This document shows, one piece after another, positions 1-8,118 of a stretch of 48,711 nucleotides of DNA. A model generated the notes under the pieces. That model did no database searches, had not been told where the DNA came from, and was given only the letters and a program-made list of their open reading frames with translations. This DNA is from SZUA-521 sp041738285 (lineage in GTDB: Bacteria; Pseudomonadota; Gammaproteobacteria; Pseudomonadales; Azotimanducaceae), in assembly GCA_041738285.1 (NCBI GenBank), contig JBGSQB010000004.1, forward strand, positions 1 through 48,711, read 5' to 3'. The position numbers and the translations under genes are program-made. Every line of letters starts with the position of its first letter. The first letter of the stretch is position 1.

Positions 1-1328
1 CCCGAACGGCCGCCACGACCCTGACCGCCGCCGTTACTGCGTTGACCGCCACCGGACCGGGAATCACCGCGACGCTGCGAGCCGCCGCCAAAGTTGCCAT
101 TGGCCACGTTGCCGTTCGGCTCATCGCGACGCTCACCACGCGGCTGCCGACCCTGGGGAGCAGGACGCGACGTGACTTCACCCGGTTCGCGCGGCGGCAG
201 TTCCACGGACATTTGCGAAGGTACGAACTTGATCAGGCGCTCGACCGCACGCAGACGACTGCGTTCGGACGGATCGACCAATGACCAGGCAACGCCGGTG
301 GCTCCCGCGCGGCCAGTGCGGCCAATGCGATGCACGTAGCTTTCGGGTTCGTGCGGCAGCTCATAGTTGACCACGTGCGACACCGCCTCGATGTCGAGGC
401 CACGCGCCGCAATGTCGGTCGCAACCAGCACCCACGAGTCGCCGTTCTTGAAATTCTCGAGCGCCCGTTGCCGCGCACTCTGAGACTTGTTGCCGTGAAT
501 GGCTTCGGCGCCAATGCCCGACCGCTCGAGGTGCAGTGCCACTTTGTTGGCGCCATGCTTGGTCCGGGTGAAGACGATCGCCTTCGAGACTTCTTCGTTG
601 CGCAACAGCCGTTCCAGCATGCGCTGTTTGTCGACGTTTCCGACCATGACCACCCGCTGCTCGATCTCCTTGACGGTGATCTCCTTGGGCGACACATCCA
701 CTCGCACCGGATCCTTGAGGATCTCTCTGGCAAGCGCCACGACCTCGTTGGGCATCGTTGCCGAAAAGAGCAGCGACTGACGTGCCTTTGGCGTCTGGGC
801 CACGATGCGCTTGACGTCGCGGATGAAGCCCATGTCGAGCAGTCGATCGGCTTCATCGAGCACAAGTACAGACACATCGGACAAGTCGAGGTGGCGTTGG
901 CTTGCGAGGTCGAGCAATCGTCCCGGCGTCGCCACCAGCACATCGAGGCCCGCGGCGAGCGCTTTGACCTGCGGATGCTGGCCTACGCCGCCGAAGATGA
1001 AGGCATGGCGCAGCTTGGTGTAACGACCGAACGCCGACAATTCCTCATGGATCTGTAGTGCAAGTTCACGCGTTGGCGCGAGGATGAGCGCGCGCGGGCG
1101 CTTCGGTCGTGGGCGCACATTTTCTTCTTCGAGGCGTTGCAGGAGCGGCAACGCAAAGGCGGCGGTCTTGCCGGTGCCCGTCTGGGCGACGCCGAGCAGG
1201 TCCTTGCCTTGCAGCAGATGTGGAATGGACTGGGCCTGGATTGGGGTCGGCACCTGGTAGCCAACATCCTGCAGGGCACGCAGAAACGTCTCGGAAATCC
1301 CGAGGGATGCAAATTCACTGTTTTTCAA
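1..1328 (-). CDS. rhlE: DEAD-box ATP-dependent RNA helicase, RhlE-like (3' end outside window)
   Basis: This is a cytoplasmic RNA helicase that uses ATP to unwind short RNA duplexes, typically in ribosome assembly or RNA turnover. Translating the minus strand shows, in order, the Q motif (GYQVPTPIQ), Walker A (AQTGTGKT), PTREL, DEAD (VLDEAD), SAT and HRIGRTGR, followed by a Gly/Arg-rich RGG tail that runs off the window start. About 442 codons are visible. No ATG or GTG fits. The start is TTG at 1328, giving MKNSEFASLGIS, which matches the family N-terminus. An in-frame TAA lies two codons upstream and an AGGAAA-type ribosome binding site about ten bases before the TTG. Family assignment is firm. 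The RhlE subgroup is inferred from the RGG tail and the short N-terminus. Confidence 0.93.
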   Translation of the reverse strand, partial: MKNSEFASLGISETFLRALQDVGYQVPTPIQAQSIPHLLQGKDLLGVAQTGTGKTAAFALPLLQRLEEENVRPRPKRPRALILAPTRELALQIHEELSAFGRYTKLRHAFIFGGVGQHPQVKALAAGLDVLVATPGRLLDLASQRHLDLSDVSVLVLDEADRLLDMGFIRDVKRIVAQTPKARQSLLFSATMPNEVVALAREILKDPVRVDVSPKEITVKEIEQRVVMVGNVDKQRMLERLLRNEEVSKAIVFTRTKHGANKVALHLERSGIGAEAIHGNKSQSARQRALENFKNGDSWVLVATDIAARGLDIEAVSHVVNYELPHEPESYVHRIGRTGRAGATGVAWSLVDPSERSRLRAVERLIKFVPSQMSVELPPREPGEVTSRPAPQGRQPRGERRDEPNGNVANGNFGGGSQRRGDSRSGGGQRSNGGGQGRGGRS

Positions 1329-1552
1329 CTTTTAGTTTTCCTATGGGCAATACGTGTGCCCGATGGGCAGCACAGACATTGCGTCTTTGCCGTCATTCCC
1401 ACGCGCGACTGGAGGAAACGGAACGATTGAGGGGTATCGAGATGACACTGTCGAAGGACATGTGCCGCGCGTTCGACACGCGGGGCGCACCTTGAGGGTT
1501 CAGGCAGGGGAAGTCAAGGAAATCATTAAGTATTTTCGGGCCAGCACACACA
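1329..1552. other. Intergenic spacer upstream of the helicase
   Basis: This spacer of 224 bases separates the helicase start from the acyl-CoA dehydrogenase stop, both on the minus strand. It presumably carries the helicase promoter and 5' leader. I see no convincing promoter hexamers, terminator or small gene in it. Open frames crossing it are shadows of the dehydrogenase gene. Confidence 0.5.
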
Positions 1553-2683
1553 TCAGACGGTTGGCAACAACAGCCGCGCCAGATGCCTGCGATGGTGCGC
1601 GGCGTCGCCGAAGGCATACTGCAGCCACAGCGCACGGCGCAGATACAGCTGCGCGTCGCACTCGTAGGTGAATCCAAAACCGCCATGGAACTGCACCGCA
1701 CGGTCCGCGGCAAAGGCGAATGCCGAGCTCGATTCCGCCTTGGCCATGCGCAGCGCCGCCTCCGAATCCTCACCGGCCGCAACCAGGCTTGCGGAGTGAT
1801 ACAGATGAGAGCGTGCCCGTTCCAGGCCAATCAGTATCTCCGCACAGGTGTGCTTGAGCGCCTGATAGCTGCCGATCTTGCGACCAAAGGCGGTGCGGGT
1901 GTTGAGATAGTCCACCGTCAGGTCGAGCACCCCGGCAATGCCACCTGCCGCTTCTGCGGACAGCAGCAGCAGCGCGCCATCACGAATCGCCGTCAACGCG
2001 AGCTGGGCCGCGTCTCCCACGATCAATCGATCGTCGGCTACGCGTATGCCATCCAGGTTCAAGTGAAAGCTGCGGCGTGTCTCATCGATGACAGTTTCGC
2101 GCCCACACGCACCTGTCGGCAGCTCCGAGCGCTTCACGATCACCAGCGCAGGTGCACCGTCTGCCATCATCGACACCATGATCAACTCGGCCACGGCCGC
2201 GTCGTTCACCAGCGTTTTGGTGCCGGAAAGGCGCACGCGTCCATGGTCGATATCGGCCCTGCAGCGGATCTGCTCGAGGTCCCAGTTGCCGTCCGCCTCG
2301 AACAACGCCACGGTGGCTGGCGTACCGCCGCATACCAGGCCGAGGTAGTCGAATCGTTGTGCTTCGCTGCCACCCGCCACCAACCCCTGCGCGAACAATT
2401 GAGACGACAGTAGCGGCGATGCGCACAATGCGCGGCCCATCGGTTCCGCAATCGTCACCGCCTCTGCAAGGGTCAAGCCGCTGCCACCGTGTTCAACCGG
2501 TACGGCAAGGCCAGTCCAGCCGAGCGCCACCATCTCGCGCCACATAGCGTCGTCATATCCCGAGTCGGTCGAAAGTTGCGTACGCACGGTCGCGACCGGC
2601 GATCGGTCGCGAAAGAAGTTCGATGCCGTGTCGAGGAGCATCGACTGTTCATCGGTAAAATCGATCGAGGTATGTAGGCGCAT
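1553..2683 (-). CDS. Acyl-CoA dehydrogenase, smaller subunit of a pair
   Basis: This is a flavin-dependent acyl-CoA dehydrogenase of 376 residues, which would introduce an alpha-beta double bond into an acyl-CoA and pass electrons to ETF. The N-terminal helical domain (FTDEQSMLLDTASNFF), a central beta domain and the C-terminal helical bundle (TRTAFGRKIGSYQALKH) are visible. A Glu at about residue 341, in HGGFGFTYE, lies where MCAD-type enzymes place the catalytic base. The start ATG is 3 bases after the stop of the larger dehydrogenase (2687-3889), so the two are cotranscribed. Two unequal adjacent dehydrogenases resemble heteromeric enzymes used for bulky steroid or terpenoid acyl-CoAs. The substrate is inference only. 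Confidence 0.9.
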   Translation of the reverse strand: MRLHTSIDFTDEQSMLLDTASNFFRDRSPVATVRTQLSTDSGYDDAMWREMVALGWTGLAVPVEHGGSGLTLAEAVTIAEPMGRALCASPLLSSQLFAQGLVAGGSEAQRFDYLGLVCGGTPATVALFEADGNWDLEQIRCRADIDHGRVRLSGTKTLVNDAAVAELIMVSMMADGAPALVIVKRSELPTGACGRETVIDETRRSFHLNLDGIRVADDRLIVGDAAQLALTAIRDGALLLLSAEAAGGIAGVLDLTVDYLNTRTAFGRKIGSYQALKHTCAEILIGLERARSHLYHSASLVAAGEDSEAALRMAKAESSSAFAFAADRAVQFHGGFGFTYECDAQLYLRRALWLQYAFGDAAHHRRHLARLLLPTV

Positions 2684-2686
2684 GAA

Positions 2687-3889
2687 TCAATCCTTGGGCA
2701 GGCCGAGCACGCGCTCACCGATGATGTTGGCCTGAATCTGACTGGTACCACCGCCAATGGTTGCCGAGAACGCATTGAAGTAGGAACGCTGCCACTTGCC
2801 GCCGGCGACCACGTCGGCGTCCCCGACCCAGCGCGCGCCGTTGGCACCTTGCAGCGAGATCGCGAATTGATTGAGGCGCCGACGATGTTCGGTGCCGCGC
2901 AGCTTGCCTGAGAGCGCGATGGCCATGGGACGTTCACTGCACAGCGCCGGAATGCGCGCGCGGACGGCACACAGACGATCACCCTGCTCTTCGATCAGAA
3001 ACTGCATGAGCTGATCACGCACCAGCGGGTCTTCAATGGCGGGTCTGCCGTCGCGCATCGTGGTACGCGCGAGTTCCACCACGTCGGCGACCGTCACCGC
3101 CATACCCGCAAGTCCGCCGGCCTGACCACCGGACGCACCGCGCTCGAACGTGAGCGTCATCATTGCGATTTTCCAGCCGTCACCTTCCTGGCCCATGAGG
3201 CACGACGCTGGAATGCGCGCCTCATTGAAGAACGTCTGGGTGAATCCATATTCACCGGTCAGCTTCCTGATCGGCCGCACTTCGACGCCCGCCGCATCCA
3301 TCGGCGCAAGAAAATAGCTCAGGCCCGCATAGCGACTGCTGGCGTCAGGGCTCGTCCGCGCAAGCAAGATCATGTACTTGGCGTAAGTGCCGAGGCTGGT
3401 CCAGATCTTGCTGCCGGTCACGACGTATTCATCGCCATCACGCACCGCTCGAGTCTGACAGTTGGCGAGATCCGAGCCGTGATCCGGCTCCGAAAATCCC
3501 TGACACCAGATGTCACCCGCGCTCAGGATGCCGGGAATGTATCTGTGCTTGTCAGCTTCGGTACCGATGGCAAGGATCAGGGGGCCCGCCCAGTTCAGGC
3601 CAATCGTGTTGGGTACGAACGGCACCTTCTGCTTGGCCATCTCGGCGTTGACGATGTCCTGAAAGACCTGCGGTCGACCGCGGCCGCCGTACTCCTTCGG
3701 CCAGGCCATGCCGAGATAGCCGGCTTCATAGACCTTGTGTTGCCAATCGCGCAGATAGGCGAACTGCGCATCGGTGCCCACTTCCATGAACGACTCGGGC
3801 AAGAGAAAGTCGGGCTCGGGCGGTCGATGCTCGGACAGCCACGACGCGACTTCGTTACGGAATTCCTCGAGCTCGCTCACTGCGCTCAT
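2687..3889 (-). CDS. Acyl-CoA dehydrogenase, larger subunit of a pair
   Basis: This is an acyl-CoA dehydrogenase of 400 residues. It shows the flavin and substrate-domain signatures WCQGFSEPDHGSDLA and VTGSKIWTS and the C-terminal signature GGGTSQIQANIIGERVLGLP. At the position where the neighbouring smaller protein has its candidate catalytic Glu (GFGFTYE), this protein reads GANGARWVGD, with no Glu. That is consistent with a heteromeric partner in which only one subunit donates the base. The open frame extends upstream to 4000, but ATG 3889 (MSAVSELEEFRNEV) matches the family N-terminus and leaves a sensible divergent promoter region towards the GST gene. It is the first gene of a two-gene operon. 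The physiological substrate is unknown. Confidence 0.9.
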   Translation of the reverse strand: MSAVSELEEFRNEVASWLSEHRPPEPDFLLPESFMEVGTDAQFAYLRDWQHKVYEAGYLGMAWPKEYGGRGRPQVFQDIVNAEMAKQKVPFVPNTIGLNWAGPLILAIGTEADKHRYIPGILSAGDIWCQGFSEPDHGSDLANCQTRAVRDGDEYVVTGSKIWTSLGTYAKYMILLARTSPDASSRYAGLSYFLAPMDAAGVEVRPIRKLTGEYGFTQTFFNEARIPASCLMGQEGDGWKIAMMTLTFERGASGGQAGGLAGMAVTVADVVELARTTMRDGRPAIEDPLVRDQLMQFLIEEQGDRLCAVRARIPALCSERPMAIALSGKLRGTEHRRRLNQFAISLQGANGARWVGDADVVAGGKWQRSYFNAFSATIGGGTSQIQANIIGERVLGLPKD

Positions 3890-3942
3890 CAGCCTCGTTG
3901 GATGCGTCTGCGATGCGATTGAGCCTAATCGGCGTACCCAGA

Positions 3943-3975
3943 CAAGACAACCAGTGCATGTGGTCTTGCCAAGAC
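3943..3975. promoter_or_regulatory. Candidate operator: repeated CAAGAC with inverted repeat
   Basis: In the 125-base divergent spacer between the dehydrogenase pair and the GST gene there is a perfect inverted repeat, GTCTTG-C-CAAGAC (3963-3975). A further direct copy of CAAGAC lies at 3943-3948. Its position about 40 to 70 bases upstream of the GST start would suit a regulator site. No regulator gene is adjacent, so this is only a candidate. Confidence 0.35.
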
Positions 3976-4014
3976 TTCTTCGACTACCATCGCCCATCAA
4001 CGCAAGGATCGTTC

Positions 4015-4647
4015 ATGAAGCTATGGCATTGTCAGGACGCGCGCTCGCTGCGTCCGTTGTGGGCTCTGGAAGAGATGCAACTCGACTACGAACTCGAGGT
4101 GATGCCGTTTCCGCCACGCTTTCTGCAGAAGTCGTTCCTCGACATCAACCCGCTTGGCACGATTCCGTATTTTGTCGATGGGCCTACCCACATGACCGAG
4201 TCTTCGGGCATCTGTCACTACCTCGTCGAGCGCTATCAGCGCTACGACTTTGGCTTGCGCGCCGATCACGATGAGTTCGGCGCGTATCTCAACTGGCTCT
4301 ACCACAGCGACGCGACACTGACGTTTCCCCAGACCATCTACCTGCGCTACGCCCGGCTCGAACCCGATGAGCGTCGCATTCCTCAGGCTGCGGAGGACTA
4401 CCGCAAGTGGTATCTGGCGCGACTACGCCTGCTCGACGCCCGCGTCAAGGAACAAGAATTCCTGTGCGACGCGCGCTTTACGATCGCCGATATCGCCATT
4501 GGTTACGCACTGTTCCTCGGTGAGACCCTCGGCTTCGCACCGAGCTACCAACCGCAGACGCTCGCGTATCTCGAACGCCTCAAGGCGCGGGACGGATTCC
4601 AGCGCGCACAGGAAGCACAGCGACGCACCGCCGCAAACTCTGACTGA
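4015..4647 (+). CDS. Glutathione S-transferase family protein
   Basis: This is a cytoplasmic GST-like protein of 210 residues. It has an N-terminal thioredoxin fold (MKLWHCQDARSLRPLWALEE) and the glutathione-contact segment TESSGICHYL at about residues 61-70, followed by an all-helical C-terminal domain (FLCDARFTIADIAIGYALF, the usual GST C-terminal capping motif). The start ATG 4015 is preceded by AAGGATCGTTC, a usable ribosome binding site. The longer frame from 3898 runs through the promoter region and is not used. It is followed after 7 bases by a GPH transporter gene, so the two probably form a unit. The reaction could be glutathione conjugation, isomerisation or peroxide reduction. The class cannot be fixed from the sequence. 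Confidence 0.88.
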   Translation: MKLWHCQDARSLRPLWALEEMQLDYELEVMPFPPRFLQKSFLDINPLGTIPYFVDGPTHMTESSGICHYLVERYQRYDFGLRADHDEFGAYLNWLYHSDATLTFPQTIYLRYARLEPDERRIPQAAEDYRKWYLARLRLLDARVKEQEFLCDARFTIADIAIGYALFLGETLGFAPSYQPQTLAYLERLKARDGFQRAQEAQRRTAANSD

Positions 4648-4654
4648 TCGGCCG

Positions 4655-6076
4655 GTGAACGCACTCGAACGCAGACCCATCTTCTGGTGCTACGGCTCGG
4701 CCGCCACGGCCTATGGCATCAAGAACAATGCGTTCAGCTATCTGCTCCTGATTTACGCCAATCAGGTGCTGGGTCTGCCCGGGTACCTCGCGTCGCTCGC
4801 GCTCGCGATTGCCATGGTGTGGGATGCCGTATCGGACCTGCTGCTCGGGCACTGGTCCGACAAGACGCGCTCGCGCCTCGGCCGTCGGCATCCGTTCATG
4901 TATGCGTCGTTGTTCGTGCTGCCGGCGTGCTTCTACGCCCTGTTCAACCCCGTCATCGAGCTGAACGATGACAACGTCTTTTACTACGTGCTGACCATGG
5001 CACTACTCATCCGCACCGGCACGACCCTGTTCGAAGTCCCTTCTACCGCCTTGCTGCCCGATCTCGAATCCGACTATGACCGCAGAAACCGGTGGCTCGC
5101 GCTGCGTCATGGATTCGCCTGGTACGGCGGCAATGGCATCCACACCGTCAACTTCTATTTCTGGGTCGGCACCTACGGCGTCGCCGTGCAAACCGGTTAC
5201 TCGATCTACGGCGTTGCGGGTGCCAGCGTGATTGCGCTTGCGATCATCATCTCGTCCCTCGGTACCCAGAAGGTTGCAGCGGCACTGCCGCCGCCTGCAG
5301 AGCCCTTTCGTCTCAACGCGATCGGGCGGGAAGCGCGGCAGATATTCGAGTCATTGAAGAACCCGAACTTCGCGGCTCTCTTCTTCTACGGGCTCTTGGT
5401 CGGCACGGCAGCTGGTCTCGGCATGGCGCTGTACCTGTACAACACGACCTACTTCTTCGGATTCAACGGCCCACAGATCGCGACCACGGGCCTGTTCGTG
5501 TTCGCCTCACCCATCGCTGGCTATCTGCTCACGCCTTGGGCCGGCAGCCGCTTTGGCAAGAAACGCGCGGCCATCGGTGCGATTCTCCTGCAGATCACCC
5601 TGTATCCGCTGCCCTACGTGTTGTTCCTGCTCGGCTACTGGCCGCCCATCGGCAGCTGGGAGAGTTTGTGGATCTACACCGCCATCTACGTGTGCGAGGT
5701 GACGTGCACCGTGATTGGCGGCGTATTGCTCGACTCGATGATGGCCGATGTCGTCGAAGACAGTGAAGTCGCGACTGAACGGCGTTCGGAAGGCTTGTTC
5801 TTTGCAGCGCGCAGCTTCGCACTGAAGACCATTTCCGCGGGTGGCATCATCGGCGCGGGCAGCATCGTTTCCCTGGTCGGCCTCGACGGCATTACCAGCA
5901 TCGATCAGGTCACCGACCAGATCCGCTTCGATCTCGCGACGTTCTTCCTGCCGGTGTACCTCACGCTGTATCTCGCAGCGCTGTATGTCGTGTCACGTTA
6001 TCGCATCGATCGCGGTGGCCATGGCGCGAACCTCGCCGCGTTGTCCCAGCGGCGCCAGGCGGCAGGTGCACAGTAG
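4655..6076 (+). CDS. MFS transporter, GPH (MelB-like) cation symporter family
   Basis: This is a 12-helix inner-membrane transporter of 473 residues in the glycoside-pentoside-hexuronide:cation symporter branch of the MFS. The family marks are the first helix with NNAFSYLLLIYANQVLG, the helix 2-3 segment WDAVSDLLLGHWSDKTRSRLGRRHPF, and the second-half counterpart ADVVEDSEVATERRSEGLFFAARSF. GTG 4655, 7 bases after the GST stop, is the only start consistent with the family N-terminus (NALERRPIFWCYG). Longer readings overlap the GST gene. The substrate need not be a sugar, since many members sit in catabolic clusters for other compounds. A homologous transporter lies convergently next to it (6081-7439). 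Confidence 0.88.
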   Translation: MNALERRPIFWCYGSAATAYGIKNNAFSYLLLIYANQVLGLPGYLASLALAIAMVWDAVSDLLLGHWSDKTRSRLGRRHPFMYASLFVLPACFYALFNPVIELNDDNVFYYVLTMALLIRTGTTLFEVPSTALLPDLESDYDRRNRWLALRHGFAWYGGNGIHTVNFYFWVGTYGVAVQTGYSIYGVAGASVIALAIIISSLGTQKVAAALPPPAEPFRLNAIGREARQIFESLKNPNFAALFFYGLLVGTAAGLGMALYLYNTTYFFGFNGPQIATTGLFVFASPIAGYLLTPWAGSRFGKKRAAIGAILLQITLYPLPYVLFLLGYWPPIGSWESLWIYTAIYVCEVTCTVIGGVLLDSMMADVVEDSEVATERRSEGLFFAARSFALKTISAGGIIGAGSIVSLVGLDGITSIDQVTDQIRFDLATFFLPVYLTLYLAALYVVSRYRIDRGGHGANLAALSQRRQAAGAQ

Positions 6077-6080
6077 TCGT

Positions 6081-7439
6081 CTATACGGAACTCGCTACGC
6101 CGCTGTCCAGCTCCGCACGCATCTGCGCGTGGCGCTCGCGGGTGATGGGATAGTTCCAGATGACGACTCCGGCAAGGATGTAGAACGTCGACGGCACCAG
6201 CGCAAATAGCATGCGCAGGCCCAAGAGCTCATCGGCCCCGTTGGACGCGCCAGGGACCGCGTTGAAGCCGACCCAGGCGAGCGCGCTCAGGGCAATCCAA
6301 CCGCCGACCGATCCGGCCATCTTCTGCGTGAACGACCACGTACTGAAGAACATCGCCGCCCGGTTTTCACCGCTCTTGAGCGTATCGAGATCGATCACGT
6401 CGGCCTTCATGGAATTGGGTAACGCGGCGAATCCGCCGGCGGCGAACCCAGTGACCAGCGTGATTGGCAACATCCACCAGAAATCGCCATTACCGAGGAG
6501 CAGGTAGAAGGGGTGGGCACAGGCAATCAGCGCGAAGCTGCCCGCGTACGCACGGTGCTTGCCGATGACGGAGGACAACCACACCCAGAACGGCACCGCC
6601 ATGAAGTTGGCGAGGTAGAAAAACGACAGCATGAAGATCGCGTTGTCTTCAGCGTGCAGTACGAACGTAATGAAGAACAGATACAGCGGCGTGGTAATCG
6701 AAAGACCGACCGAGCCGACCATGAACGCGAATACGAGGCGCTTGAACGGACCGTTATCGAGCATCAGTCTGATGCCCCTGACCACCGGCATCCTCGAGCT
6801 GATGTAGTTGCGCGACTCGGGTACCTGGGTCACGGTCAACAAAGTGCAGATCGGCATGACGATCACCATCGCAATGCCGACGATCATCAACACGGCTTCG
6901 CTGCCGCCCAGACCGAACGCGAGGAGCGCGATCACCGGCATCAGCTGAGCCGACAGACTGCCGACCACGCCCATCATCGATCGCCATCCCGTAATGCGGG
7001 AGCGCTCGTTGTAGTCCGACGACAACTCCGCCGCCCAGGCGTAGTAGGGAATGATCATCATTGTCGTACCCACCGACAGCAACGCCATCCAAACGGCCAT
7101 GTGCATGGCCCCGGCGCCGGCTGGGGGCAGGAACAACATGTAGATGCCGAGCATCAGTATCGGCGTCGCAGCAAGGATCCAGGGTCGCCGTCGACCCCAC
7201 CGCGTGTTCGTGCGATCGCTGATGTATCCCATCAGCGGGTCTGTGATCACGTCAAACACGCGCACAAGCAGAATGATGTTGGCGGCAACCACCAACGGTA
7301 CCGCCATTTCGCTGGTATAGAACTTCGGAATGAACACCAGCACCGGGAACATCGCCATGGTCACCGGCAGATCGGTGAGGCTGTAGAAGAAAAGCTTCGA
7401 TCTTCCGAGTGGCGCCACCGACCCGGTCACAGCGCTCAA
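6081..7439 (-). CDS. MFS transporter, GPH (MelB-like) cation symporter family
   Basis: This is an inner-membrane symporter of about 452 residues. The segments FDVITDPLMGYISDRTNTRWGRRRPW (helix 2-3) and ADVIDLDTLKSGENRAAMFFSTWSF (second half) are typical of GPH symporters. It ends 4 bases from the convergent GPH gene at 4655-6076. The start is TTG 7439, overlapping the stop of the small LLM remnant in a TTGA arrangement. A GTG three codons in is the alternative. It is the last gene of the apparent minus-strand operon LuxR, hydrolase, LLM, VOC, LLM remnant, transporter, suggesting uptake or export of the compound handled by those enzymes. The substrate is unknown. Confidence 0.85.
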   Translation of the reverse strand: MSAVTGSVAPLGRSKLFFYSLTDLPVTMAMFPVLVFIPKFYTSEMAVPLVVAANIILLVRVFDVITDPLMGYISDRTNTRWGRRRPWILAATPILMLGIYMLFLPPAGAGAMHMAVWMALLSVGTTMMIIPYYAWAAELSSDYNERSRITGWRSMMGVVGSLSAQLMPVIALLAFGLGGSEAVLMIVGIAMVIVMPICTLLTVTQVPESRNYISSRMPVVRGIRLMLDNGPFKRLVFAFMVGSVGLSITTPLYLFFITFVLHAEDNAIFMLSFFYLANFMAVPFWVWLSSVIGKHRAYAGSFALIACAHPFYLLLGNGDFWWMLPITLVTGFAAGGFAALPNSMKADVIDLDTLKSGENRAAMFFSTWSFTQKMAGSVGGWIALSALAWVGFNAVPGASNGADELLGLRMLFALVPSTFYILAGVVIWNYPITRERHAQMRAELDSGVASSV

Positions 7440-7627
7440 GTGGTCTTCCGGGTCTGAATGTCCGGCAACACCCTGTCGAGGAACTGCTGCGGAATGATCA
7501 GCTGCCCCGCCTCATCGAAGCGGTCAGGCGCCTCGTTCATGGCGACGCCGGACACGTCGTACCCGGCACATGCCAGCCCGCGACCGATCCCCAACAGCGC
7601 CCGCCCCTTGCTCAAATGATCCCGCAC
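7436..7627 (-). pseudogene. Remnant of an LLM-class (luciferase-like) flavin oxidoreductase
   Basis: This is a 63-codon open frame starting at GTG 7627. Its first two thirds (VRDHLSKGRALLGIGRGL, then MNEAPDRFDEA) match the conserved middle of luciferase-like monooxygenases, the segment around strand 4 with the GxGRG loop and the RFDEA helix. The roughly 90-residue N-terminal part of such a protein is missing. After RFDEA the sequence jumps to PQQFLDRVLPDI, which resembles the C-terminal helix of the family, so a large internal deletion is likely. A GGGAGA site precedes the GTG and the stop overlaps the next gene's start, so it may still be translated and couple the transporter. I infer a decayed paralogue of the LLM gene at 8119-9159. 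Confidence 0.55.
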
Positions 7628-7649
7628 GACTCGTCTCCCGTCACGAAAC

Positions 7650-8114
7650 TCATTCTGTGAGCGTGGAGTTTTCCACGAGTTCGAGCACCGTACCGTCGGG
7701 GTCTTTGAAGCAGACGAAACGCGCCCGCGAACCGGAACTGGCGGGCATCTGCGCGGGTTCCGAAATGAACTGCGCGCCCGCGGCCCGCGCTCGAGCCATG
7801 TCTGCGTCCATGTCGTCGGTGGCAAGTGCCACGCGCGCGATGCCGTAGTGATACAGATGTGGATACGGAGATGACGTGTCGTGAGGATCGAGCCACTCGA
7901 GCAAGTCGATGACCACTGGCGGATTCGCACCTTCCAGTGTCAGCAGCGCACCTTTCACACGGTAGGGTTTCATGCCGACCGCCGCGGCGACCTCCGGTGT
8001 GTTGCGCTCCGGCACACGCCACGCCTCCTTGAAGCCAAGCGCTTCGTAGAATTTGAGCGAGCGATCGTAGTCGCTGCAGTTGATGTTGAAATGCACCATG
8101 CCGGTGATCGCCAT
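7650..8114 (-). CDS. VOC superfamily (glyoxalase/bleomycin resistance/extradiol dioxygenase) protein
   Basis: This is a small protein of 154 residues with two beta-alpha-beta-beta-beta modules. The first opens with MVHFNINCSDYDRSLKFYEA, with a candidate metal-ligand His at residue 8, and the second runs GIARVALATDDMDADM to FKDPDGTVLELVE, where the Glu of VLELVE is the usual second-module ligand. Members bind a divalent metal and catalyse isomerisation, epimerisation or ring-cleavage steps. The gene starts 4 bases after the LLM oxidoreductase stop and lies in the same operon. The exact reaction is unknown. The fold assignment is confident. Confidence 0.85.
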   Translation of the reverse strand: MAITGMVHFNINCSDYDRSLKFYEALGFKEAWRVPERNTPEVAAAVGMKPYRVKGALLTLEGANPPVVIDLLEWLDPHDTSSPYPHLYHYGIARVALATDDMDADMARARAAGAQFISEPAQMPASSGSRARFVCFKDPDGTVLELVENSTLTE

Positions 8115-8118
8115 GACG

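Noticed and set aside
233..1318. Arg- and Ser-rich frames on the minus strand over the helicase
   Set aside because: They are out-of-frame shadows. The true frame starts at a TTG and carries all DEAD-box motifs.
6513..7457. Long His/Arg-rich plus-strand frame opposite the GPH transporter
   Set aside because: It is an antisense shadow typical of GC-rich genes. The minus strand encodes a clear 12-helix transporter.
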